Source: JAPUIN01 sp041580375
GTDB taxonomy: Bacteria; Acidobacteriota; Polarisedimenticolia; Gp22-AA2
DNA: 5,970 nucleotides
NCBI GenBank assembly: GCA_041580375.1
Contig: JBFGDZ010000189.1
Coordinates: 1 to 5,970 of the forward strand
Direction of reading: 5' to 3'
Every line of letters starts with the position of its first letter. Positions within the stretch are counted from its first letter, which is position 1. The notes below the pieces were generated by a model. It saw only the letters and a list, made by a program, of their open reading frames with translations. It was not told the DNA's origin and did not search any database. A program made the position numbers and the translations under genes. Of the stretch, positions 1-5,774 are shown piece after piece.

Positions 1-114
1 CGACCAGGTCTGCGCCGCCGCCGTCAGGCCGATCGTCGTCACGGCCACCCCGATCATCATGATGATCAGGATCCCGCCGGCCTCCGCCTTTCTCCGCGTC
101 CGCGAGCGCCGCAT
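1..114 (-). CDS. N-terminal fragment of a prepilin-like protein lacking Glu5 (continues beyond the window)
   Basis: The frame opens at an ATG (112-114) with GAGGA 4 bases upstream and stays open for 38 codons to the window edge. The residues are a basic leader MRRSRTRRKAEAGG followed by the hydrophobic helix ILIIMMIGVAVTTIGLTAAA and then QTWS. A short Arg/Lys-rich leader ending in glycine just before a membrane helix is the prepilin layout. The glutamate normally at mature position 5 is absent: it is Met if cleavage follows Gly14, Ile if it follows Gly13. From memory, the helix ending in A..WS resembles a class of PulG-like pseudopilins in which E5 is replaced and an REKE-type segment follows; that segment would lie outside the window. 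An alternative is an ordinary bitopic membrane protein. It begins 17 bases after the Ig-like gene and is probably co-transcribed with it. Identification is limited by the short fragment. Confidence 0.6.
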   Translation of the reverse strand, partial: MRRSRTRRKAEAGGILIIMMIGVAVTTIGLTAAAQTWS

Positions 115-131
115 CGCTTCCTCACTTCTCC

Positions 132-875
132 CTAGGGCACGGCGTCGGTCAGCGTGGCCGTGTTGCTCGTCACCGTCTGGCCGATATTCCGCGCCTGGAT
201 CGTCCCGGTGCAGGTCTTGCCGCTGCCGCACTTGGTCTGACAGTCGTTCACGACGAACGTCAGCGTCGTCGTCACCTTCCCCATGGCGTCCGACTGGCCC
301 GGGCTCGGATTGAACGACCCCTGCGGCGTGTTCATCCCGGGGTTGACGAAGATGAACTCGATCGAGACGCCCTGGATCGGATTGCCGTCCGGATCGAGCG
401 CGGTGGCCGTCAGCTGAGGCATGTCGGAGCAGGTGTTGAACACGACGGAGTTCGGAGACAGCGTGATCGTCGACAGCAAGCCGGTGGCGGCCGTCAGCGT
501 CAGGCTGGCGCTGGCCGCGCCGGACGAGGCCATGATCGTCGGACCCTGCGTCGCCTGGGTCAGCGTGGCGAACGCGTTACCGTTGGCATCCGTCTCCACG
601 GGCGTCCCGGGCAGCGGGTCAAGCACGCCCGAGGTCGTCGTGAACCGGACGTCCTGGCCCGGCAACGGCACGCCCAGGACGTTCCGGACCGTGGCCAGCA
701 GCGTCACCGGCTGCGATTGGATGCCGCTGGCGAGGACGATCTGCGCCGGATTGGCCGACAGGGAGATGGTGGCTCCCTCCGGCGCCACCGTCTCGCTGCT
801 CTCGCACGACCAAGTGACCAAGGAAGGAATCAGGGCGGCCGCCATGAGAACGAGCCGCGTGGATCGACGTGTCAT
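132..875 (-). CDS. Putative exported lipoprotein with two bacterial Ig-like (Big) domains
   Basis: This 247-residue protein starts with a basic N-terminus and hydrophobic signal segment (residues 1-20) ending in TWSC. Cys24 followed by ESSE suggests a lipoprotein, although the lipobox is atypical (Thr at -3, Trp at -2). Two beta-rich repeats of the invasin/intimin-like Ig class follow. The first is at about 35-130, with GVPLPGQDVRFTTTSGVL and ETDANGNAFATLT. The second is at about 135-244, with LSPNSVVF, ATALDPDGNPIQGVSIEFIF and SDAMGKVTTTLTF. This pattern of G.P..G..V.F and T(D)..G.A...L is characteristic of Big_1-type domains, which act in adhesion or cell-surface display. The second domain carries Cys149, Cys212, Cys216 and Cys222, which could form two disulfides. 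It lies beside pilus genes, has its own predicted promoter, and is followed 17 bases later by a prepilin-like gene, so a surface or pilus-associated role is a reasonable inference. The true ligand and family are unknown. Confidence 0.88.
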   Translation of the reverse strand: MTRRSTRLVLMAAALIPSLVTWSCESSETVAPEGATISLSANPAQIVLASGIQSQPVTLLATVRNVLGVPLPGQDVRFTTTSGVLDPLPGTPVETDANGNAFATLTQATQGPTIMASSGAASASLTLTAATGLLSTITLSPNSVVFNTCSDMPQLTATALDPDGNPIQGVSIEFIFVNPGMNTPQGSFNPSPGQSDAMGKVTTTLTFVVNDCQTKCGSGKTCTGTIQARNIGQTVTSNTATLTDAVP

Positions 876-882
876 GAACGAA

Positions 883-890
883 CTCCCTTT
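883..890 (-). promoter_or_regulatory. Shine-Dalgarno that places the Ig-like lipoprotein start at 875
   Basis: AAAGGGAG on the minus strand lies 7 bases before the ATG at 875. An in-frame ATG at 891-893 lies upstream of this site and has no comparable ribosome site of its own. Confidence 0.65.
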
Positions 891-896
891 CATCGC

Positions 897-925
897 AATA
901 TACCTCCGGCCAGCCCGCCTCTCAA
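897..925 (-). promoter_or_regulatory. Predicted sigma70-type promoter for the Ig-like gene
   Basis: On the minus strand a -35 box TTGAGA (920-925) is followed after exactly 17 bases by a -10 box TATATT (897-902). Each is one base from consensus. Transcription would start near 889-891, just ahead of the AAAGGGAG ribosome site of the Ig-like gene. This excludes the in-frame ATG at 893 as a start if the promoter is real. The AT-rich -10 stands out in this GC-rich DNA. The very short leader is a caution. Confidence 0.5.
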
Positions 926-938
926 CCGGAACCGGAGG
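903..938. repeat. 7-bp inverted repeat overlapping the predicted promoter
   Basis: CCTCCGG at 903-909 and CCGGAGG at 932-938 are perfect inverted copies separated by 22 bases. One arm abuts the -10 box and the other lies upstream of the -35 box, so the repeat brackets the promoter core. It could be an operator or an mRNA hairpin from the main operon. Short GC-rich inverted repeats also arise by chance here, so the functional call is weak. Confidence 0.35.
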
Positions 939-997
939 AGGAAGGCGATCTTTTTCCCGTCACCCTTTCGTCGCCCGTCGCGCGGAATCGTCATGTC

Positions 998-1447
998 TCA
1001 CCAGTCGCTGTAACTCGAGCCGTCGAGCGCCGCGCCGGGGGCGCCGCTCTTCACGTCGTAGACGCCCCCTCCGCCCTCCGGATCGTCGTCGCTGGCCTCC
1101 GCGTAGATCTCCACCCACGACTGGTCCGACTCGGTGAACGGGTCGACCGGGATCTTGCGGATGTAGCCGTCATCGACGAGGGTCTGGAGCGAATCGGGAT
1201 ACTTTCCCTTGTCGGCGAAGTACTGATCGATCAGATCCCTCAGCACGAAGAGATCCTGCTTGAGGACCGCCTCCTTGGCCTTCTGGGGCGTCTGCCGCAG
1301 CTGAGCCACGGCGATCCCGGCCAGGATCCCGATGATCGCAACGGCGATGAGCAGCTCGATCAGCGTGAACCCGCGCTCGCTCCGCCGCCGGAAGTCTCCG
1401 CCGCCCGGGGGCGGCGTCATCGTTCCGGCCCGTTCACCAGTCGGCAT
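998..1447 (-). CDS. GspG-like type II secretion / type IV pilus pseudopilin, copy 2
   Basis: This 149-residue prepilin has a canonical cleavage site: ERG is followed by FTLIELLIAVAIIGILAGIA, giving Phe27 as the first mature residue and Glu31 at mature position 5. The globular domain reads LRDLIDQYFADKGKYPDSLQ, then VDDGYIRKIPVDPFTESDQ, an acidic and Gly-rich loop (119-128, DDDPEGGGG) and a final YDVKSGAPGAALDGSSYSDW. The KYP, IPxDP and C-terminal aspartate features are typical of GspG, where acidic C-terminal residues can bind calcium. The ATG at 1447 has GGGAG 5 bases upstream and overlaps the preceding stop by 14 bases. A second ATG at 1420 would give a 17-residue leader, like that of copy 1, but has only a weak ribosome site, so the start is not settled. 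The gene is paralogous to its upstream neighbour and appears to end the main operon; no clear terminator follows it. Confidence 0.94.
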   Translation of the reverse strand: MPTGERAGTMTPPPGGGDFRRRSERGFTLIELLIAVAIIGILAGIAVAQLRQTPQKAKEAVLKQDLFVLRDLIDQYFADKGKYPDSLQTLVDDGYIRKIPVDPFTESDQSWVEIYAEASDDDPEGGGGVYDVKSGAPGAALDGSSYSDW

Positions 1448-1925
1448 ATTCGCTCCCGTCGAGCGCCGTACCCGGATGCGTAGTGTAGACGTCGTAGATG
1501 TTCTCGCGGCCCCAGCTCGCCGAGTCCGGGTCGTCCTGATACGAGCGCAGGCCCCATTCGTAGCTCTTCGTCATCGGATCCATCGGGATGCGGCGCAGGA
1601 ACTTGATCTTCTGGCCCAGGCTCCCGACCCGCTCCACGCCCTCCACCAGCGTCTCCAGCTCGGGCGGATAGCACTCCGAGTCGACTCCCTCCTTCTGGAT
1701 GGCGCCGGCATCGCAGAATTTCTTGTACTCGTCGATTGCGCGGCGCATGGTGCGCAGGCTCTGGCGCAGCGCCAGCTCGTTCTGGCGCTTCACGGCGAAC
1801 CGGGCCATCGGCACGACCGCGCCCGCCAGGATCACCAGGACCGCGATGGCCACCACCATCTCGATCAGCGTCACACCGGGGGGGCCGGCCGTTCGTCCTC
1901 CCATGTTCCGCAGCCGCGCCGTCAT
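1434..1925 (-). CDS. GspG-like type II secretion / type IV pilus pseudopilin, copy 1
   Basis: This 163-residue prepilin has a 17-residue basic leader ending in PPG, cut by prepilin peptidase before VTLIE, so Gly17 is -1 and Glu22 is the conserved mature position 5. The helix VTLIEMVVAIAVLVILAGAV follows. The first mature residue is Val, not the usual methylated Phe. The globular part has GspG-type features: a helix with RAIDEYKKF, then PPELETLVEG, an IPMDPMTKSYEWGL segment and the C-terminal end YDVYTTHPGTALDGSEYADW. Cys71 and Cys85, 13 residues apart, could form a disulfide in the periplasm; the second copy has no cysteines. The start is the ATG with a GGTGAGG ribosome site 6 bases upstream; the longer GTG start at 1937 is less likely. 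It lies 15 bases after the secretin gene and slightly overlaps the next pseudopilin, so all three should be co-transcribed. GspG is the major pseudopilin of type II secretion, but related proteins also occur in pilus operons, so the exact role is inferred. Confidence 0.93.
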   Translation of the reverse strand: MTARLRNMGGRTAGPPGVTLIEMVVAIAVLVILAGAVVPMARFAVKRQNELALRQSLRTMRRAIDEYKKFCDAGAIQKEGVDSECYPPELETLVEGVERVGSLGQKIKFLRRIPMDPMTKSYEWGLRSYQDDPDSASWGRENIYDVYTTHPGTALDGSEYADW

Positions 1926-1931
1926 CGACCG

Positions 1932-1938
1932 CCTCACC
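1932..1938 (-). promoter_or_regulatory. Shine-Dalgarno that places the first pseudopilin start at 1925
   Basis: GGTGAGG on the minus strand lies 6 bases before the ATG at 1925 and just after the secretin stop. A GTG at 1937 in the same frame is part of this site itself and is therefore a poor start. Confidence 0.55.
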
Positions 1939-1940
1939 CC

Positions 1941-4409
1941 CTATTGGATCACCACGTTCATGTTGCGGCTCTCGACCGGCATCGGCTGGGCCGAGGGGCT
2001 GAGCACCGACAGGTCGGTGAGGTCGAGCAGCGTCCGTCCCGTGCTCAGGGCGCGGAACGTCAGTGTCAGCAGGACGCCCCCCCCGTTGAGGCCGGGTTGA
2101 TCTCCCGGCCGCGAGAGGCCGACGACGACCTCGCGCCCCCCGCCGCCGAGAGCGGCCAGGACGAACACCTGGGCCCCGTCCCGTCCCAGAAACGGCGAGG
2201 CCTGTCCCGCGCCGACGAACTCGAGCATCTGGGGATCGAAGCGCAGGTGGAACGGCACGCTCCCCACGCCCGCGGCGTCCGCGATCGTCACGCTCACGGT
2301 GAACTCCTGCCCGACCCGGGTCGTGATCAGCGCCGGGTTCAGCGACACGATGGCCGGGCCGGCCGGCGCCGGCTCGACCGTCCTCCCGCCGGAAGCGGGA
2401 GGCGGGGCGGCGGGTTGCGGCTGCGGCTCCGGTTCCGGCCTTGGCTCCGCGGGGGTCTCCGCCGCCGGCGAGGGCGCCGGTACGGGGGATGGCGCGACGA
2501 CGGGCCCGGGCGCGGCGATCGACGAAGGCGTCCCGGCCGGGGGCGCCTCGCTCGATGGCGGGGCCTCCTCCACCCGGGGCTCGGGGATGCCGGGGATGTC
2601 CGGAGTCTCCTCCTCGTCGAACGGCGTCGTCGCGAAGGCGCTCTGCTGATCCTCGCCGCGCAGCTTGATGTTCTGCTCGGTGCCGATCCAGAGCGGGAGA
2701 AGGTCGTCCTCCGTGATGTCCGGTATACGGATGATGTGCGGTGTCAGCGTGAGCACGATGTCGGTCTTCTGGACGTTCGTCTCGGTGTTGCCGAACAGCC
2801 GCCGCAGGATCGGGATGCTCGACAGGCCGGGCACGCCGCTGAGCGACTTCCGCTCCTCCTCGCGGATCAGGCCGGCCAGCAGGTTCGTCTCGGCGTCCTT
2901 GAGCCGGATGGTCGTCTCGATCTCGCGGGTGCCGATGATCGGCTGCGACACGCCGGCGCCGGCCGACACCTGGCCGGCGAGCGACGAGACCTCGACCTTC
3001 AGCTGCAGCGTGATCTCCCGGTTGTGGTGCACGCGCGGCTCCAGATCGATGTTGATGCCCACGTTCTGGTAGGTGAACGACGTGATCGGCACGACCGTCC
3101 CGGCCACCGTCTGCGTCGTGTTGAAGGTCGTCGTCGGGATCGGAATCCGGTCGCCGATGCGTACCGTCGCCTTGGCGCCCTCGCTCACGCGGACCTGGGG
3201 CTTCGCGATCACCTGCGCGTCCGCGTCGGTCTTGAGGAAGTTCACGACCACGCCCGGGACCGGGCCCAGCAGCCACGACCCGCTCTGCCGGACGATGTCC
3301 AGATTGTTGAGCGGCACCGAGTCGCCGCCCGCGAAGCTCAGGTTCAGCGACTTGCCCGACCCGCCCCCCGGACCGAACAGGTCGATGCCGAGGTTCTGCA
3401 GCAGGTTCCGGTTGATCTCGAGCAGCTCGATGTCCACGATGAGCTCAGACTTCGCCTTGTCGTTCGCCTCGATGATCTTCTGGGCCACCTGGACGCGATT
3501 GGGCGTGTCGCGGATCGTGATGGCGTTCAGGCGGTCGTTCTGCGCCAGCTGCCGCGCGTCGAGGAGCGTGCGCAGCAGGACCTGAACGTCCTTCACGTCC
3601 GCGTTGCTGAGGTAGAAGGTCTGGATGACGAGATCGTCGTACTCCTTGTGCTTCTGCTGGTTGTCGTCGGCGATGAGGATGGTGCTCTCGTCCCAGATCT
3701 TGAAGAAGTGCTTGTTCATCACCATGAGCGTCTCGAGCGCCTGCTCGAACGTGACGTCGGCCAGGTCGATCGAGACGGTCTTGCTCAGGTCGAGGCGGTC
3801 GTCGTAGATGAAGTTGATGCCGGAGGCCTTCGACAGCGCGTCGTAGATCTTCTCGATCCGCTCGTTTTTGAAGCGCAGCACGATGGGGATATTGGACGCG
3901 GGGTTCAGGCGCGGGGCCTCCCGGCCCGGGGAGGCGGCCGCCTTCTTCTTCATCTTCTCGATCTCGGATTCGTCGTACTGCTGCATCTCCTGCCACTTCG
4001 CCAGGGCCTTGGCCAGCTCGTTGGCGGCGAACTGATGCGCCGGCGCGAGGTACACCACCTGCTGGAACTCCGCGATCGCCGCCTCGATCCGCCCGGCCTC
4101 CATGTAGGCCTGCCCCTTGGAGAAATGATCGTCGGCCGACTTGATGCGCGCCCGTGCGAGGGCGACCTTGTAGCGCGTATTGGCCGGCTTGCGCGACAGC
4201 GCCTTCGAGAACATCAGCACCGCCCGATCGTAGTTCTGCGCCGCCATGTGCTTCTGGCCCTGCCGGTAGGCGTTGCCCGTGGCGCAGCCCGCCTGGACGA
4301 GCAGCAGCGCGATGAGCGCCGCGTGGACGAGGACGCCCCTCCGGGGCCACCGCGTCCCGCGATCGAGTCTCCCGCCGATCCTCCTGACGCATCCCCTGCC
4401 GACGCTCAT
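1941..4409 (-). CDS. Outer-membrane secretin (GspD/PilQ family) with N-terminal TPR and C-terminal cohesin-like domain, probable lipoprotein
   Basis: This 822-residue protein should form the multimeric outer-membrane channel for the pilus or secreted substrates. Residues 1-41 form a basic tail and hydrophobic signal helix ending in VQAGC, so Cys42 may be lipidated; Gln at -3 makes the lipobox imperfect. Residues 45-135 hold TPR-like helices. Residues 174-250 are an STN/N0 domain (IPIVLRF to STILIADD) and 261-316 a single N1-type secretin repeat (IQTFYLSNADVKDV, ending TPNRVQVAQKIIEAND). The secretin core runs from 322 to 561 with GDRIPIPTTTF, the signature VPGLSSIPILRRLFG at 526-540 and the end motif DIVLTLTPHIIR. 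A conserved-looking tail (565-585) and a Pro/Glu/Ala-rich linker (about 600-683) lead to a cohesin-like beta sandwich at 687-822 (VGQEFTVSVTIADA, VPFHLRFDPQMLEFVG). The first pseudopilin begins 15 bases after its stop. The secretin call is firm; the cohesin call rests on pattern alone, and its ligand is unknown. Confidence 0.97.
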   Translation of the reverse strand: MSVGRGCVRRIGGRLDRGTRWPRRGVLVHAALIALLLVQAGCATGNAYRQGQKHMAAQNYDRAVLMFSKALSRKPANTRYKVALARARIKSADDHFSKGQAYMEAGRIEAAIAEFQQVVYLAPAHQFAANELAKALAKWQEMQQYDESEIEKMKKKAAASPGREAPRLNPASNIPIVLRFKNERIEKIYDALSKASGINFIYDDRLDLSKTVSIDLADVTFEQALETLMVMNKHFFKIWDESTILIADDNQQKHKEYDDLVIQTFYLSNADVKDVQVLLRTLLDARQLAQNDRLNAITIRDTPNRVQVAQKIIEANDKAKSELIVDIELLEINRNLLQNLGIDLFGPGGGSGKSLNLSFAGGDSVPLNNLDIVRQSGSWLLGPVPGVVVNFLKTDADAQVIAKPQVRVSEGAKATVRIGDRIPIPTTTFNTTQTVAGTVVPITSFTYQNVGINIDLEPRVHHNREITLQLKVEVSSLAGQVSAGAGVSQPIIGTREIETTIRLKDAETNLLAGLIREEERKSLSGVPGLSSIPILRRLFGNTETNVQKTDIVLTLTPHIIRIPDITEDDLLPLWIGTEQNIKLRGEDQQSAFATTPFDEEETPDIPGIPEPRVEEAPPSSEAPPAGTPSSIAAPGPVVAPSPVPAPSPAAETPAEPRPEPEPQPQPAAPPPASGGRTVEPAPAGPAIVSLNPALITTRVGQEFTVSVTIADAAGVGSVPFHLRFDPQMLEFVGAGQASPFLGRDGAQVFVLAALGGGGREVVVGLSRPGDQPGLNGGGVLLTLTFRALSTGRTLLDLTDLSVLSPSAQPMPVESRNMNVVIQ
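2363..2612 (-). other. Low-complexity Pro/Glu/Ala linker-coding stretch inside the secretin gene
   Basis: This stretch encodes secretin residues of about 600-683, rich in P, A, E, S and Q, with PEPEPQPQP-type runs. The DNA is correspondingly GC-skewed and full of near-repeats such as ggctccggttccgg. It separates the secretin core from the cohesin-like domain and probably acts as a flexible tether. Such stretches tend to vary in length between related strains. Confidence 0.75.
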
Positions 4410-4418
4410 CCCGCCACC

Positions 4419-4426
4419 ACCTCCTT
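4419..4426 (-). promoter_or_regulatory. Strong Shine-Dalgarno that places the secretin start at 4409
   Basis: AAGGAGGT on the minus strand matches the anti-Shine-Dalgarno almost perfectly. It stands 9 bases before the ATG at 4409. A GTG at 4451 in the same frame would overlap the upstream gene by 11 bases and lie upstream of this site, so the ATG is preferred. Confidence 0.8.
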
Positions 4427-4440
4427 CCGGAGCCGTTCCC

Positions 4441-5103
4441 TCATCGACCACCGCTGGTCATGGGGACGATCTCGAACTCGCCCTTGAACTGCCTGTCCGT
4501 GTATCCGAACTTGATCGACTCGTAGCCGATCTCCAGGATCCGGAACGAGCCTCCCAGTTCGTCCCCCTGCCGGCCGAACACCAGATCGGCCCCTTCCTGC
4601 AGCACCGCGAGCTTGCGCTCCGGAGGGCCGATGTAGCCGATGAACCGGTAGGTGACCCGCGGCGGCGTCGGCTTCGGCGGCGGAGGGGGCTCCGCATTCA
4701 CCGGCGCCGCCGACGCGGCCGCCTGGGCCTGCGCCGCCTGCGCCGCCGCCAGGGCCTCCGCGGCGGCCCTCTCGCGCTCGAGCCGTTCCCGCTCGGCCTG
4801 CAGGCGCGCCGCCTCGATCGCCGCCTTCTCGGCGTCGGTCAGCGGCGGCGGCACCGGCTTCGGCGGCGCGCCGAACTGGAAGATGTTCCGGCCCGCAGGA
4901 TCGTAGGCGGGACGGGCCGCCGTGAGAGCCGCCCAGTCGACCGGGAACGGCTCCCTGTCATCCAGGGAGATGCGGGTCGCCCCGCCGCGCGCGCCCGGGC
5001 CGCCGGACAGGCTCCCCCCGCCGCCGGCCAGCTGATGCCACAGCACGACGGCGAGGACGATCAGGAGACCGCCCAGCATCATCTCGTTCTTGCGGCTACC
5101 CAT
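4441..5103 (-). CDS. PilP/GspC-like periplasmic linker protein
   Basis: This is a 220-residue protein with a short cytoplasmic N-terminus, one membrane helix at about residues 9-25 (MLGGLLIVLAVVLW) and a glycine-rich stretch. A YDPAGRNIF motif at 67-75 recalls the R-N-(P/I)-F segment found near the start of PilP and GspC periplasmic regions. Residues 89-133 are a highly charged, then Ala/Gln-rich helix, followed by a Pro-rich hinge (138-148). Residues 150-214 look like a small beta domain (YRFIGYIG, KLAVLQEG, DLVFGRQGDEL, FRILEIGYESIKF), as in the PilP / GspC homology region that contacts the secretin N0 domain. The single membrane helix resembles GspC; PilP proper is usually a lipoprotein, and no lipobox is seen here. 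It lies between the PilO-like and secretin genes, exactly where PilP belongs. The start was chosen by its Shine-Dalgarno. The final family name is uncertain. Confidence 0.8.
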   Translation of the reverse strand: MGSRKNEMMLGGLLIVLAVVLWHQLAGGGGSLSGGPGARGGATRISLDDREPFPVDWAALTAARPAYDPAGRNIFQFGAPPKPVPPPLTDAEKAAIEAARLQAERERLERERAAAEALAAAQAAQAQAAASAAPVNAEPPPPPKPTPPRVTYRFIGYIGPPERKLAVLQEGADLVFGRQGDELGGSFRILEIGYESIKFGYTDRQFKGEFEIVPMTSGGR

Positions 5104-5107
5104 GACG

Positions 5108-5116
5108 CTCCATCCT
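5108..5116 (-). promoter_or_regulatory. Shine-Dalgarno that places the PilP-like start at 5103
   Basis: AGGATGGAG on the minus strand ends 4 bases before the ATG at 5103. A TTG at 5127 opens the same frame 8 codons earlier, but this purine-rich site lies between the two codons. It would therefore serve the ATG. Confidence 0.6.
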
Positions 5117-5141
5117 GGACGCTTCAATGCTCATGCCAGCC

Positions 5142-5774
5142 TCAGGCCGGGCTCGTCCGCGACCGGCGGCGGTCCCGGTCGAGCGACTTGAAGTAGGTCG
5201 CCATCCTCACCGTGAGACTCAGCATGGCGCCCCCCTCGCGGGAGCCGGTCAGCTCGACGCTGTCCACCGTCAAAAGGTGCTGCGACGACTCGATCCGGTG
5301 GAGGAACTGGCGCAGGTTCGCGTAGCCGCCGACCAGCGGCATCGTGATCTGGAAGCGGACGAGATCGGTCCCCTCCACGACGCTCGACATGTAATCGATG
5401 CTCTCCGGATCGATGCGGAACTCGCCGGCGATCGACCGCACCTCGCGCTGGATGGCGGTCATGCGCGACGCCTGCGTGCCGAGCCGGTTCTCGTGGAAGT
5501 CGTCGAGTCTCACGATCTCCTCGTCGTACCGCGCGATCAGGTCGCGCATCCTCTCGATCCGCTCGCCCGTGACCTGAAGGGAGGCCGCGACGCTCGCCCG
5601 GGCCGTGCGGAGCTCCCCCAGCGCGCGCAGGCGCGGCATGTTCAGAAAGACGTAGAAACCGAGGTTCAGCACGAAGAGAATCCCGAGGCCCGCCGCGATC
5701 CACTTCAGATCGCGCCGCAGGTCGTACCGTCGGCTGCGCAGCCGCTCGAAGATCACCATCGGATTCACCTTCAT
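5142..5774 (-). CDS. pilO: PilO-like type IV pilus / type II secretion inner-membrane alignment protein
   Basis: This is a 210-residue bitopic inner-membrane protein. Residues 1-24 are a basic cytoplasmic tail, residues 25-44 (WIAAGLGILFVLNLGFYVFL) a single membrane helix, and residues 46-118 a charged heptad-rich segment likely to form a coiled coil. Residues 119-195 are a mixed alpha/beta domain with the PilO-type pattern: VRFQITMPLVGGYANLRQFL, then IESSQHLLTVDSVELTG and a closing strand (LSLTVRMATYF). In type IV pili PilO pairs with PilN and PilP in the periplasm and links the inner-membrane platform to the secretin; GspM plays a similar part in type II secretion. Length and domain order fit the family (about 200 residues). 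The start overlaps the upstream stop by 4 bases and has a GGAGGA ribosome site. The PilP-like gene begins 38 bases downstream. The family call is firm; a pilus role rather than secretion is inferred. Confidence 0.87.
   Translation of the reverse strand: MKVNPMVIFERLRSRRYDLRRDLKWIAAGLGILFVLNLGFYVFLNMPRLRALGELRTARASVAASLQVTGERIERMRDLIARYDEEIVRLDDFHENRLGTQASRMTAIQREVRSIAGEFRIDPESIDYMSSVVEGTDLVRFQITMPLVGGYANLRQFLHRIESSQHLLTVDSVELTGSREGGAMLSLTVRMATYFKSLDRDRRRSRTSPA

Noticed and set aside
932..957. A possible plus-strand terminator: GC-rich bases followed by TTTTT at 951-955
   Set aside because: No stable stem lies next to the T run, and no plus-strand gene would use it. On the minus strand the run is A-rich and cannot be an intrinsic terminator.
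421..1137. A plus-strand open frame of 238 codons across the Ig-like gene and the intergenic gap
   Set aside because: It is antisense to the Ig-like gene, its composition turns Arg/Ser/Pro-rich, and it shows no domain.
1941..2348. Cohesin-like domain as evidence of a cellulosome
   Set aside because: Cohesin-like folds occur widely in non-cellulosomal surface proteins. No dockerin or glycoside hydrolase is visible in the window.
1332..4487. A plus-strand open frame of 1051 codons running antisense to the secretin and both pseudopilin starts
   Set aside because: Its translation is dominated by Arg, His, Asp and Leu, with no recognisable domain. It mirrors well-supported minus-strand genes. 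Long antisense frames are expected in GC-rich DNA, where stop codons are rare.
4610..4860. Short GCC-type repeats in the PilP-like gene as a possible repeat array
   Set aside because: They are explained by codons for the Ala/Gln-rich helix and Pro-rich hinge. There is no regular unit and spacer as in CRISPR or tandem repeat arrays.
5104..5127. TTG start at 5127 for the PilP-like gene, adding 8 residues
   Set aside because: The strong purine-rich ribosome site lies after it and before the ATG at 5103, so the ATG is the better start.
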